The notes under the pieces were generated by a model. It was not told the origin of the DNA. It was given only the letters and a program-made list of their open reading frames with translations, and did no database searches. Below, in pieces: positions 8,729-16,721 of a stretch of DNA of 64,000 bases; position 1 is the first letter of the stretch, and each line of letters begins with the position of its first letter. A program made the position numbers and the translations under genes. The stretch is taken from NCBI RefSeq assembly GCF_051131705.1, contig NZ_CP180316.1:3720001-3784000 (forward strand), in the 5' to 3' direction. The stretch comes from Arthrobacter_M sp030063245. GTDB taxonomy: Bacteria; Actinomycetota; Actinomycetes; Actinomycetales; Micrococcaceae.

Positions 8729-8781
8729 CCTGGGGCGACGGAGCGCACCCCAGGTTCTTTGACCATCATGGCGTGATGGTC
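8729..8781 (-). promoter_or_regulatory. Two hairpins in the nusG-rplK gap
   Basis: The 141-bp gap between nusG and rplK holds two inverted repeats: GACCATCA/TGATGGTC (8761-8768 with 8774-8781) and CCTGGGG/CCCCAGG (8729-8735 with 8748-8754). Neither has a T-tract. They lie in the rplK leader, where L1 autoregulation sites are found in other bacteria, so a regulatory leader is plausible but unproven. Confidence 0.4.
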
Positions 8782-8843
8782 ACCGCTCCGTTCCGGCTAA
8801 GCGGGCCGGTCCGGAGCGAAAACTAATTATACGAGCTCCAGCC

Positions 8844-9794
8844 CTAGATCTTTGAAACCTGATTGAATGAGAGCGTGACGGGGGTTTCACGTTCAAAGAT
8901 GGAGACCAACACCACCAAGGTCTGGGATTCCGGCTTGATTTCGGAGATGGTGGCCGGCAGCGTCTCGAACGGGCCGTCCTTGACGATAACGGACTCGCCA
9001 ACCTCGAAGTCGATAATCGCATCAGCTGGATGGTGCCTGACCGGTTGGCCTGCTTCGGCCTGCTCTTCCTCGAAGATCGGCGCCAGCATCGAGAAGACCT
9101 CGTCCAGACGCAGCGGGACCGGGTTGTGGGCGTTGCCCACAAAGCCTGTGACGCCGGGAGTGTGGCGGACGACCCCCCACGATGCGTCGGTCAGATCCAT
9201 CCGGACCAGGACATAGCCGGGGATGCGAACGCGGTTCACCACCTTGCGCTGCGCATTCTTGATCTCCACGACCTCCTCCATCGGAACCTGGATTTCGAAG
9301 ATGTGCTCTTCCATATTCAGGGACGTGATGCGGGTTTCGAGGTTCGCCTTGACGCGGTTTTCGTAGCCGGCGTAGGAGTGGATAACATACCAGTCACCCT
9401 CCTGGCGACGCAGCCTGGCCTTGAATTCATCGGCCGGGTCCACTGCGGCTTCCGCCGCGGCGACCGCGAGGGCATCGACGTCGGACGGATCGGCGACGGC
9501 GTCGCTCGGGTCGGTCTCGTCGTCGGCCGTGTCGGTGCGATCGGCGACGGCGTCGCTCGGGACGGTCTCGTCGTCAGTCGGTTCCGTGTCGTCGGACGTG
9601 TGGCCGACGGAATCGGGCGTGTCTGCGACGGCGTCGCCCGAGTCGGTCTCGTCGTCGGCCACCTCCCCCTGCGCCTCCACGGATGATTCTTCTCCGGTTT
9701 CGGCTACAGCGGAATTCGAGTCGCCGTCTGCGTTTGCCGCAGCCGCACTTTCGTCCAGCACACTCTCGTTTACTTCGAGCTCCTGCTCAGACAC
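8844..9794 (-). CDS. nusG: Transcription termination/antitermination factor NusG with repeat-built acidic N-terminus
   Basis: Binds RNA polymerase, suppresses or promotes pausing, and links to Rho or ribosomal S10. 316 residues, against about 180 in E. coli; actinobacterial NusG usually has an acidic N-terminal extension. Here the first 135 residues or so are disordered and acidic and contain three copies of a 14-residue unit (ADDETDSGDAVADT, TDDETVPSDAVADR, ADDETDPSDAVADP). The NGN domain starts at DWYVIHSYAGYENRV. The KOW domain is VGESVIVKDGPFETLPATI, and the protein ends SFNQVSKI. It sits in the classic order secE-nusG-rplK-rplA. Confidence 0.97.
   Translation of the reverse strand: MSEQELEVNESVLDESAAAANADGDSNSAVAETGEESSVEAQGEVADDETDSGDAVADTPDSVGHTSDDTEPTDDETVPSDAVADRTDTADDETDPSDAVADPSDVDALAVAAAEAAVDPADEFKARLRRQEGDWYVIHSYAGYENRVKANLETRITSLNMEEHIFEIQVPMEEVVEIKNAQRKVVNRVRIPGYVLVRMDLTDASWGVVRHTPGVTGFVGNAHNPVPLRLDEVFSMLAPIFEEEQAEAGQPVRHHPADAIIDFEVGESVIVKDGPFETLPATISEIKPESQTLVVLVSIFERETPVTLSFNQVSKI
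9489..9656 (-). repeat. In-frame coding repeat in nusG
   Basis: Three imperfect copies of a unit of about 36 bp (starting near 9489, 9540 and 9621, with the shared core GCGACGGCGTCGC followed by GTCTCGTCGTC) encode the acidic repeat of the NusG N-terminus. Copy number may vary between strains by slippage. Confidence 0.75.
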
Positions 9795-9881
9795 GTATTT
9801 CCTGCTTTCCTAATCCGAACTTAAATGGCTCAAACCGACCCCGTACCGATGATTCCTGCGGGGTCGGCAATGTCGAGCGCC

Positions 9882-10193
9882 TTATTGCTCTACGGGGCCG
9901 CTTCCGCCAAAAATCCACAGGACGGCCTTACCGAAGGCAAGATCCAGGCCGGTGACGATTGCCATCATGATGATCACGAACACCAGCACCACAACCGTGT
10001 AATTCACCAGCTCTTTACGAGTCGGTGCCACAACCTTACGCAGCTCCCCGATGACTTGCCGGATGAAGAGTGCGATGCGCGCGAAGAACCCGGGCTTACT
10101 GGGCTTCGTGCTTTTCTTGGCGGGACGGCCCCGGGAGCTGCTGGCAGCTGTTTCGGTCACCAATGCCTCACTCATCCTCGTAGGTCCGGTCAC
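9882..10193 (-). CDS. secE: Preprotein translocase subunit SecE
   Basis: Essential single-span subunit that clamps SecY in the Sec translocon. At most 103 residues. A basic, serine/lysine-rich head is followed by the conserved amphipathic helix ending VIGELRKVVAPTRKELVNYT and one membrane segment (VVVLVFVIIMMAIVTGLDLAF). The actinobacterial short form is typical. The start is uncertain: GTG at 10193, or ATG at 10175 (MSEALVTE). Neither has an ideally spaced ribosome site. nusG follows 87 bp downstream. Confidence 0.95.
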   Translation of the reverse strand: MTGPTRMSEALVTETAASSSRGRPAKKSTKPSKPGFFARIALFIRQVIGELRKVVAPTRKELVNYTVVVLVFVIIMMAIVTGLDLAFGKAVLWIFGGSGPVEQ

Positions 10194-10335
10194 CTGTTCA
10201 GAGCTGAACGGTTCCTTAGTGCTGGTTTTTCCACGCCGCTGTTTACTTCAGTGCTGGTTGTCGCTGAGCCGTGCAGCGGATCCGGGACCGATAATCGTGA
10301 TGACTATCGGCCCGGGCCGCCGCACCGATTGTGCG

Positions 10336-10408
10336 CAGGGCAGACAGGACTCGAACCTGCAACCTGCGGTTTTGGAGACCGCTGCGCTACCAATTGCGCC
10401 ACTACCCT
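10336..10408 (-). tRNA. trpT: tRNA-Trp (anticodon CCA)
   Basis: A 73-nt cloverleaf on the minus strand. The acceptor AGGGTAG pairs with CTGCCCT, there is a standard GGTTCGAGTCC T-loop, and the anticodon loop CTCCAAA gives CCA. The discriminator base is G and CCA is not encoded. Location upstream of secE-nusG is the usual actinobacterial arrangement. Confidence 0.96.
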
Positions 10409-10620
10409 ATGTAGCCGGTGATCCCTCGCCATCCGCCCCGGCCTCCATCGGAGATCCTCTGCAGGAATCCGTCAGATAGGCGCGGTTCACCATGGCGATT
10501 TCAACACCGGGAAACAGTCTACGCAATCGAAGGCCCCACGTCGAACCGGGACGCCCGTACGCCTAAACTAGACTCGGATATCCCCGCCAGGTACGAACCT
10601 CTCCAGAAAGAGTCCCCCAA

Positions 10621-11856
10621 ATGTCTGCCGAAGTGAGCGCAGTTCCCTCCGCCCCTGCCGCGCGGGTATCCGCCCGGATCGCCGCGATTGCCGAGTCGGC
10701 CACGCTGGCCGTGGATGCCAAGGCCAAGGCGCTCAAGGCGGCGGGACATCCGGTGATCGGATTCGGCGCCGGGGAACCCGACTTCGCGACTCCCGATTAC
10801 ATTGTTGAGGCGGCCATCGAAGCTGCCCGTCAGCCCCGCAACCACCGGTATTCCCCCGCGGCTGGCCTGCCGGAGCTCAAGGCGGCCATTGCCGCCAAGA
10901 CCCTGCGGGATTCCGGTTACCGCGTTGACCCGTCGCAGGTGGTCGTCACCAATGGAGGGAAACAGGCCGTCTACGAGGCATTCGCAACCCTGCTGGATCC
11001 GGGTGACGAGGTGCTGCTGCCGACGCCGTACTGGACAACCTATCCGGAGGCCATCCGGCTTGCCGGCGGTGTACCGGTGGAGGTTTTCGCCGGGCCGGAG
11101 CAGGGCTATCTGATCAGCGTCGACCAGCTGGAGGCTGCCCTGACCCCGCGGACCAAGATCCTATTGTTCGTCTCGCCGTCAAACCCGACCGGGGCCGTAT
11201 ATTCCCCGGAACAGACCAAGGACATCGGTCAATGGGCGGCCGCGAAGGGCTTGTGGGTCATCACCGACGAAATCTACGAGCACCTGACATACGACGGCGT
11301 GCCGTTCACCTCGATTGCCACCGCGGCGCCGGAACTCGGCGACCGCGTGGTCATCCTCAACGGCGTCGCTAAGACCTACGCCATGACCGGCTGGCGGGTT
11401 GGTTGGATGATCGGGCCCAAAGACGTGGTGAAGGCGGCGACGAATCTGCAGTCACATGCGACCTCCAACGTCGCCAACATCACCCAGCTGGCGGCCCTTG
11501 CCGCCGTCGCCGGTCCTTTGACTGCCGTGGAAGAGATGAAGGTGGCCTTCGATCGTCGCCGCAAGGCCATCGTTGCGGGTCTCAATGCGATCGACGGCGT
11601 CGTTTGCCCAACGCCGCATGGCGCCTTCTACGTGTACGCGGACGTCCGCGGGTTGCTCGGCCGCGAACTGGGCGGCGTGCGGTGCGCCACTTCGGCCGAG
11701 CTGGCCGCCCTCATCCTGGACACGGTGGAGGTGGCCGTTGTTCCCGGCGAGGCGTTCGGCCCTAGTGGCTTCCTCCGATTCTCCTACGCCCTCGGAGACG
11801 ATGACCTAGCCGTTGGCGTCCGTCGGCTGCAGGAGTTCCTGGGCAGCGCGGAGTAA
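10621..11856 (+). CDS. PLP-dependent class I aminotransferase (aspartate aminotransferase-like)
   Basis: Transfers amino groups between an amino acid, probably aspartate, and 2-oxoglutarate using pyridoxal phosphate. 411 residues. Visible are FGAGEPDFATP near the N-terminus, TNGGKQAVYEAF for cofactor phosphate binding, SPSNPTGAVYSPEQ, ITDEIYEHLTYDG with the Asp/Tyr that contact the cofactor, and the Schiff-base lysine in NGVAKTYAMTGWRVGW. The subgroup is Iγ/Ib-like (Thermus/Bacillus AspC). The start ATG has a modest GAAAGAG site. It is divergent from tRNA-Trp and monocistronic. Confidence 0.93.
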   Translation: MSAEVSAVPSAPAARVSARIAAIAESATLAVDAKAKALKAAGHPVIGFGAGEPDFATPDYIVEAAIEAARQPRNHRYSPAAGLPELKAAIAAKTLRDSGYRVDPSQVVVTNGGKQAVYEAFATLLDPGDEVLLPTPYWTTYPEAIRLAGGVPVEVFAGPEQGYLISVDQLEAALTPRTKILLFVSPSNPTGAVYSPEQTKDIGQWAAAKGLWVITDEIYEHLTYDGVPFTSIATAAPELGDRVVILNGVAKTYAMTGWRVGWMIGPKDVVKAATNLQSHATSNVANITQLAALAAVAGPLTAVEEMKVAFDRRRKAIVAGLNAIDGVVCPTPHGAFYVYADVRGLLGRELGGVRCATSAELAALILDTVEVAVVPGEAFGPSGFLRFSYALGDDDLAVGVRRLQEFLGSAE

Positions 11857-11916
11857 GGGCAGCACAGAGTAGGGGCAAGGGAAAGTGGGGCGGTGCAAAA
11901 GAGGCGAGCCATGACG

Positions 11917-12642
11917 CTAGTGTTCGAGGCGATCCTGCCAGCGATGCCAGGGCGCTTCCATTTTCCAATGAACGCTTAGGGTGTGGAATGCGCGGGAGAA
12001 ACGACGCATGAGATTCCTTGACCCGCATAGGGCTCGAGGCGAGATTCCCACACGGAGATTGGAATCGTAGCGGATTTTGCGATGCGGTCCAAGGATGAAA
12101 CTCAAATCGATGTCGTCGTGCACTTGCGCATCGTATCGTCGTACGCTGCGCCGGATCTCGCACCAGCAGCTGCGCCGAATAGCCATATTGGAACCGAACA
12201 GGGGCCAGTGCGCCAGCGCTGCACCGACGGCGAGAAAGTACAGCCTCATGTACAGGATCCCTGCTAAGGCTCGCTGATAGCGGGGAAGACCATAAAAAAC
12301 GCCGGGGCCGGTGAGACCTGTTAGCGTCTCATCCGCAGCAAAATGCGCGGCGATCCTGGCCAACCAATCGGGGGGAGGCCTGGAGTCCGCATCACACCGG
12401 ACAAGAATATCCCCGACGGCGGCGTCGTAGCCGGCCGCGGCAGCGGCCCAAATGCCGCTCGCTTGCTCAAAAACCACCGCGGCACCATAGAGTTCGGCAA
12501 TACGTGCGCTTTCGTCCCGGCATCCGTTGTCAACGACGATAACTTCAATCGGGTCCACTGTTTGCTTGGCGAGGGCCTGTAAGCACTGCTTGAGGTTTTC
12601 GGCATCGTCCCTGCAGGGGATCACTACAGACAGCGTCAGCAC
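11917..12642 (-). CDS. Family 2 glycosyltransferase
   Basis: 241-residue GT-A fold glycosyltransferase. The N-terminus LSVVIPCRDDAENLKQCLQAL is the nucleotide-sugar binding start, VIVVDNGCRDESARI follows, the metal motif is RCDADSRPPPDW, and DDIDLSF near residue 185 is the catalytic-base region. A hydrophobic stretch (AGILYMRLYFLAVGAALAHW) may attach it to the membrane. Start is a GTG (12642) with no clear ribosome site. It lies on the crt operon's strand, separated from it by the photolyase and PNPOx genes. A role in glycosylating the C50 carotenoid is possible but only suggested by position. Confidence 0.8.
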   Translation of the reverse strand: MLTLSVVIPCRDDAENLKQCLQALAKQTVDPIEVIVVDNGCRDESARIAELYGAAVVFEQASGIWAAAAAGYDAAVGDILVRCDADSRPPPDWLARIAAHFAADETLTGLTGPGVFYGLPRYQRALAGILYMRLYFLAVGAALAHWPLFGSNMAIRRSCWCEIRRSVRRYDAQVHDDIDLSFILGPHRKIRYDSNLRVGISPRALCGSRNLMRRFSRAFHTLSVHWKMEAPWHRWQDRLEH

Positions 12643-12728
12643 TCTGCGGACGGTCCACCCTTTGGGACAATCCCGACCTGACCGCCCGCCGTCGTCATAC
12701 TCCGCCTAACATGAATGAAGGCTGCGGG

Positions 12729-12944
12729 CTACTTTTTTTCTTCCAGCCGCAGCGCGATGCCGATTGCGAAAAAAGTGGGTGCCCAGTGCCCGATGAAAAT
12801 TCCCCAGCGGTCTGATTGGGCCTTGGAATCGTCCGGCTTGCCTCGGCTAATAAGCCACGCTATGAAGGAAAGGGCAATGGAGGCGAATCCACCAAGATAC
12901 GCATACTCACTCTTGATTCCGGTTTCGTGAAGCTTCTCAATCAT
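12729..12944 (-). CDS. Small membrane protein, unknown function
   Basis: 71 residues with two likely membrane segments: YAYLGGFASIALSFIAWLIS, then after a charged loop (RGKPDDSKAQSDR) IFIGHWAPTFFAIGIALRL. It ends in EEKK. I do not recognise a family. Reading-frame composition looks coding and it lies between a glycosyltransferase and the photolyase on the same strand. The following 150 bp (12945-13095) hold no gene that I can support. Confidence 0.6.
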   Translation of the reverse strand: MIEKLHETGIKSEYAYLGGFASIALSFIAWLISRGKPDDSKAQSDRWGIFIGHWAPTFFAIGIALRLEEKK

Positions 12945-13095
12945 TCAGACCGACCTCCGTAGGTAATCAAATCGTTGAAGAGCTTCCAGCCTTGCACAGA
13001 TCGTGCATGATTTGAAGGGTCTGGATGACGCTCCCCCTTTGACGGATGGCAACCTTCTCTCCGTGCGGGATCTGCAACTGATGTCAGCGCTTGAC

Positions 13096-14505
13096 CTAGA
13101 GCGGGTCCTCGAGAGCGGCGTAGGCATCCAATGCTCTCTCCCGTGAAGGTGCTAGTTCTACTATGGGCGGCGGGTATTTCTTATTGCCGTCCTGGGAGTG
13201 TGGCCCTTTCCAGGGCTCGTGGATCGCCTTGGGACCGAGCCCGGCGAGCTCGGCGACGAACTGGCGCAAATAAGCCCCGTCCGGATCGAATTTACGACTC
13301 TGCGTTATTGGATTGAAAACTCTAAAATATGGTGCCGCGTCGGCACCGGAGCCGGCCACCCATTGCCAGTTCGCCGGATTGTTGGCGGCGTCAGCGTCCA
13401 CCAACGTGTCCCAGAACCATTGCTCGCCAACCCGCCAGTCTACGAGCAGATTCTTGACCAGGAACGACGCAACGACCATGCGTATGCGGTTATGCATCCA
13501 ACCGGTCTGCCAGAGCTGGCGCATTCCGGCGTCCACCAGCGGGTATCCGGTACGGCCTTGCTGCCAGGCTGCCAGTTCCCCCGGGGACGGTGTCTGCCAT
13601 TGGAAGGCATCAAATTTCCGACGATAGTTTACGGCGGCGAGGTGCGGATGGAAGTAGAGCAGCTGCCAGCAGAACTCCCGCCACCCCAGTTCGGTACGGA
13701 ACACCGCCAGATCCTCGGCTGCGCCTCCCTGGACGGAACGAATCGCGTGCCAGATTCGAAAGGGGCTGATTTCGCCAAACCGCAGATGTGGTGACAGCCG
13801 GCTGGTTGCTTCGACGGCTGGCTTGTCTCGATCCACGGCGTAGCCGGCGCCGCCGCGGTCGCAGAATTCCGCCAAGCGGCGTTCGGCTCCGTCTTCGCCC
13901 GGGGCCCATTCAGCGCTCAGTCCGGCAGCCCAGTCAGGTTTGGGCAGCAGGGACCAACTGCTCAACACGTCGCTGTCAGCATGGACGGCATCAATAAAGG
14001 ACGATGCGGGCAGGGGATGGCGAGGTTCGGACCGATCGGTGCACGCTCGCCAAAATGGCGTGAAAACTTTATAGGGTGTTCCCGATCCCGTCTTGATCTC
14101 CCAAGGCTCGAACAGCAGATTGGCGTGAAAACTTGCCACCTCCAGCCCTTGGTTAGTCAAGGCAGCTTTGATCTGTCCATCAATGGCTCTCTCCGCCGAG
14201 CCATAGCGGCGGTTCCAAAAAACCCCTTCTACTTTCATCTCGCTGACGAGATCGCCCACTACGTCAAAGGCTTTGCCGCGCCGGAGTACAAGAGTGGAGC
14301 CGATTGCCTTCAGCGACAAGTCCAACGCAGCCAAGGATTTGTGGAGCCACCATTTCGTGGCACCGCCCAAAGGCCGTATCCCGGTGCTCTGCTCATCCAG
14401 AATGTAGACGACGGCAACCTTTCCGCCTCGGCCGCAGGCAGCATGAAGTGCAGGATTGTCGACTAGGCGCAGGTCATCGCGAAGCCACACCAGAGAAGTG
14501 CCCAT
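13096..14505 (-). CDS. phrB: Deoxyribodipyrimidine photolyase (class I cryptochrome/photolyase)
   Basis: Light-driven flavoprotein that splits cyclobutane pyrimidine dimers. 469 residues, normal for the class. The antenna-binding N-terminus TSLVWLRDDLRLVDNPAL is followed by the FAD domain, with TSRLSPHLRFGEISPF, WREFCWQLLYFHP, GYPLVDAGMRQLWQTGWMHNRIRM and DADAANNPANWQWVAGSG. The tryptophans of the electron-transfer chain appear to be retained. GAAAGG lies upstream of the ATG. Its place next to the carotenoid cluster suggests a shared light-protection role. Confidence 0.95.
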   Translation of the reverse strand: MGTSLVWLRDDLRLVDNPALHAACGRGGKVAVVYILDEQSTGIRPLGGATKWWLHKSLAALDLSLKAIGSTLVLRRGKAFDVVGDLVSEMKVEGVFWNRRYGSAERAIDGQIKAALTNQGLEVASFHANLLFEPWEIKTGSGTPYKVFTPFWRACTDRSEPRHPLPASSFIDAVHADSDVLSSWSLLPKPDWAAGLSAEWAPGEDGAERRLAEFCDRGGAGYAVDRDKPAVEATSRLSPHLRFGEISPFRIWHAIRSVQGGAAEDLAVFRTELGWREFCWQLLYFHPHLAAVNYRRKFDAFQWQTPSPGELAAWQQGRTGYPLVDAGMRQLWQTGWMHNRIRMVVASFLVKNLLVDWRVGEQWFWDTLVDADAANNPANWQWVAGSGADAAPYFRVFNPITQSRKFDPDGAYLRQFVAELAGLGPKAIHEPWKGPHSQDGNKKYPPPIVELAPSRERALDAYAALEDPL

Positions 14506-14544
14506 TGGCGGTCAATCCACCTTTCAATTAATGTTCGGACGCGC

Positions 14545-15027
14545 CTAGAGTTCGACGACGTGACTGTCACCGGCGTTGATCTGCTTGCCGGTGACGCGCG
14601 CCTTGGCCCAGCGAAAGGCGACGCTGGCCACGCCGCCGGGCGTTTCCCAGTATTCGGCCGAATCCGAGTCGACGTGAATGAGCGTCAGACCAGGTGTTTC
14701 AGGGCCGTCGGGGAAGAACGCCGTATTGGCCTGACTCCACAGCTCCTTGACCTTCGCCGTGTCCTGCAAGGTCTTAGCAGTGCCGGAGACCGATACCCAG
14801 TCGGTGCCATGACCGAAGGAAACATTGACCTTATTGCTTAGTTCCAGCTCCGCCACGACGGAGGTGTCCTTATCGGTAAGGAACCACAGGTCCGCATCGT
14901 CAGCGGTCTGCTGTACGGTCATCGGCCGGCTGATCGGCGTTCCATCTTTGTCGACGGTGGTGAACATGCCGATTTTGGACTCATTAACGATATCGATGAT
15001 CCGGCGGATTTCCTCATTCTCTGCCAT
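14545..15027 (-). CDS. Pyridoxamine 5'-phosphate oxidase-fold protein (general stress protein 26-like)
   Basis: 160-residue split-barrel flavin-binding-fold protein. MAENEEIRRIIDIVNESKIGMFTTVDKDG and ISRPMTVQQ are typical of the GSP26-like PNPOx group, as is the C-terminal FRWAKARVTGK. The reading frame stays open far upstream, but that part is antisense-like. AAGGAGA placed before the ATG at 15027 decides the start. Family members bind FMN, FAD or F420 and are often stress-induced; the reaction is unknown. It lies between phrB and crtEb, same strand. Confidence 0.85.
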   Translation of the reverse strand: MAENEEIRRIIDIVNESKIGMFTTVDKDGTPISRPMTVQQTADDADLWFLTDKDTSVVAELELSNKVNVSFGHGTDWVSVSGTAKTLQDTAKVKELWSQANTAFFPDGPETPGLTLIHVDSDSAEYWETPGGVASVAFRWAKARVTGKQINAGDSHVVEL

Positions 15028-15104
15028 GACGTCTCCTTGCGTTGCGGTGGTAGCTTCTTCCATTTTCATCCTATGGGTCCCGGTCAAGGGCCGGGAGGAG
15101 AACT

Positions 15105-15986
15105 TCATCGTGCGGCGTACCAGATGAGTAACAGCGTCACCAGGAAGCCGGTCGAAAAATTGATCCACAGGAATCGCTTCCAGCCGGCATTGGCGGATTC
15201 GGCCGAGGCATCCGTGATGAACCAGTAGGGCGCGGCGCTGGCCGCGTAAGGAAGGACAAGAATGGCAGCTAATGGTCCCGGCCAGCTGGTTCCTAGCATC
15301 AGGACGCCGCCCAAGAGGTACAGGATCACGGACAGCCGGACGGTGCGTCTTCCATTGAGGACTGTGGCGATGGAACGGATGCCGGCGTCGCGGTCCGCGG
15401 TGATGTCCTGCACAGCGCCGAAGGCATGACTGGCTACGCCCCATAAAAAGAACGCACCCAACAGGGCCAGGAGCTGCGTGTTCCATACCGCCCCTGCCAA
15501 TGCCAGTGCGAAGGTGGCGGGGCTGACGAAGTGGGTACTGGAGGTAATAGAGTCCAAAAAGGGCCGCTCTTTGAAGCGCAGCCCTGGAACGCTGTAGGCC
15601 ATAACAGCGAAGACGCTCACCGCGAGCACGGCCCACGACAGCGGATTGCCGACCACGGCAAGATAGATCAGAAAAGGGACATTCGTGACTGCGGCGGCGA
15701 TGAGCGTCGTGCGATGCATGACCCGCCCGAGTACCGCGCCCTCCACTCCGCCTTTTCGTGGATTTCGCAGATCGGACTCATAGTCGAAAACATCGTTGAT
15801 GCCGTACATGGCCAAATTGTAGGGAATCAGGAAGTACAAGGTTCCGATAACCCAGGTGAGATCTATTCCTCCGGTCGTCAGCAGATAGGCGGCCCCAAAC
15901 GGGTATGCGGTGTTGACCCAGGAAATGGGTCGGGAGGAGACGAATAGAACTCGTAGGGGGGATGGTGTGGTTGACTGCTCAGTCAT
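15105..15986 (-). CDS. crtEb: Lycopene elongase (UbiA-type prenyltransferase)
   Basis: Integral membrane prenyltransferase that adds two C5 units to C40 lycopene to give C50 flavuxanthin in the decaprenoxanthin pathway. 293 residues with several membrane helices. The metal-binding aspartate motif is NDVFDYESD, with a second acidic motif AVQDITADRDAG. Start: the ATG at 15986 has GGAAGG in front. It overlaps the end of crtYf by 8 bp, as in other actinobacterial crt operons. Final gene of the operon. Confidence 0.92.
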   Translation of the reverse strand: MTEQSTTPSPLRVLFVSSRPISWVNTAYPFGAAYLLTTGGIDLTWVIGTLYFLIPYNLAMYGINDVFDYESDLRNPRKGGVEGAVLGRVMHRTTLIAAAVTNVPFLIYLAVVGNPLSWAVLAVSVFAVMAYSVPGLRFKERPFLDSITSSTHFVSPATFALALAGAVWNTQLLALLGAFFLWGVASHAFGAVQDITADRDAGIRSIATVLNGRRTVRLSVILYLLGGVLMLGTSWPGPLAAILVLPYAASAAPYWFITDASAESANAGWKRFLWINFSTGFLVTLLLIWYAAR

Positions 15987-16341
15987 GGGGTCCTTCCTGC
16001 AACGTTGTCGTCCTACCCGGCTTCTTGGCCAGCCCGATCCACATGGCCGGCAGCAGCAGGAGCGCACCGACCGGGTACGCGAAGTCCTCGAGGGGGGCCA
16101 GCCCGATCATTGCGCCGGAAATCTTCTCCGGATTGTAGCCAAAGAGGCCTGCGGCGATCATCGCGTTGTCGAAAACAGCCGTCAGCACCAACAGCAGCGC
16201 TGCAGATTGCCCCACCGCTCGCAGATGAAAGGACCAAAGCTTGCCGCTAAGGGGGCTCCGCTGACTGATTCGGATGAAGGCGGCAACCGCGGCGACGGCA
16301 GCGGGTAGCAGGAACACGACGTTGATAGTCCAATACGTCAT
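15979..16341 (-). CDS. crtYf: C50 carotenoid epsilon-cyclase subunit CrtYf
   Basis: One of the two small membrane subunits of the heterodimeric cyclase that closes epsilon rings on flavuxanthin to give decaprenoxanthin. 120 residues, hydrophobic, with the lycopene-cyclase-domain signature APLEDFAYPVGALLLL (the E-D/F pair). Its ATG overlaps the crtYe stop by 4 bp (ATGA), so translation is probably coupled. The frame continues upstream as a shadow of crtYe, hence the short start. Confidence 0.88.
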   Translation of the reverse strand: MTYWTINVVFLLPAAVAAVAAFIRISQRSPLSGKLWSFHLRAVGQSAALLLVLTAVFDNAMIAAGLFGYNPEKISGAMIGLAPLEDFAYPVGALLLLPAMWIGLAKKPGRTTTLQEGPHD

Positions 16342-16721
16342 GAGGCACTCGCATCCCGGGATGCACGGCCGACGGAACCGGTGCCGGTCCGGGGAGCCGG
16401 CTGGAAGCTGCCGGTGCGCGCCCGCCGACTCAGGCCGGTGTAAAGGATCATGGTCAGATAGCACAGGAATGCCAGGAAGAAGGCTTCCTCCAACGGAAGC
16501 TCGGGAGCGATCATGAGGCCCGTCATAATATCTGTTTCCCCGCGATAGAAGATGCCCAATCGAATTCCCGTCACGTCCCACGACAGAAAGAATGCCATCC
16601 CTATAGCCACCACAACGGAGGCGCAGACTGGTTGTTCCCAGAAAAACAGGCGGTATCGCCAGTCCAAGGTGGCCATTCCGGCCAGGGAAAGGAGCAAAAC
16701 GCCCAAATACAGCATGCTCAT
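16338..16721 (-). CDS. crtYe: C50 carotenoid epsilon-cyclase subunit CrtYe
   Basis: Partner of CrtYf. 127 residues with about three membrane helices (MLYLGVLLLSLAGMATLDW and following) and the signature APELPLEEAFFLAFLCYL, the lycopene-cyclase-domain E-E/F motif. The start codon ATG (16721) overlaps the crtI stop in TGATG; an adjacent GTG at 16724 is possible. A proline/threonine-rich tail follows the last helix. CrtYe and CrtYf are only active together in Corynebacterium glutamicum. Confidence 0.88.
   Translation of the reverse strand: MSMLYLGVLLLSLAGMATLDWRYRLFFWEQPVCASVVVAIGMAFFLSWDVTGIRLGIFYRGETDIMTGLMIAPELPLEEAFFLAFLCYLTMILYTGLSRRARTGSFQPAPRTGTGSVGRASRDASAS

Noticed and set aside
9030..9686. 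Plus-strand open frame with a valine/glycine repeat opposite nusG
   Set aside because: Antisense reading of the acidic NusG repeats; nusG and its conserved domains occupy the other strand.
12945..13127. Possible 60-residue minus-strand gene between photolyase and small membrane protein
   Set aside because: Overlaps the end of phrB, arginine/serine-rich like other shadows, no ribosome site.
15028..15636. Long N-terminal extension of the PNPOx-fold protein
   Set aside because: It runs antiparallel in composition across crtEb with no family similarity; the AAGGAGA site at 15027 gives a normal-length protein.
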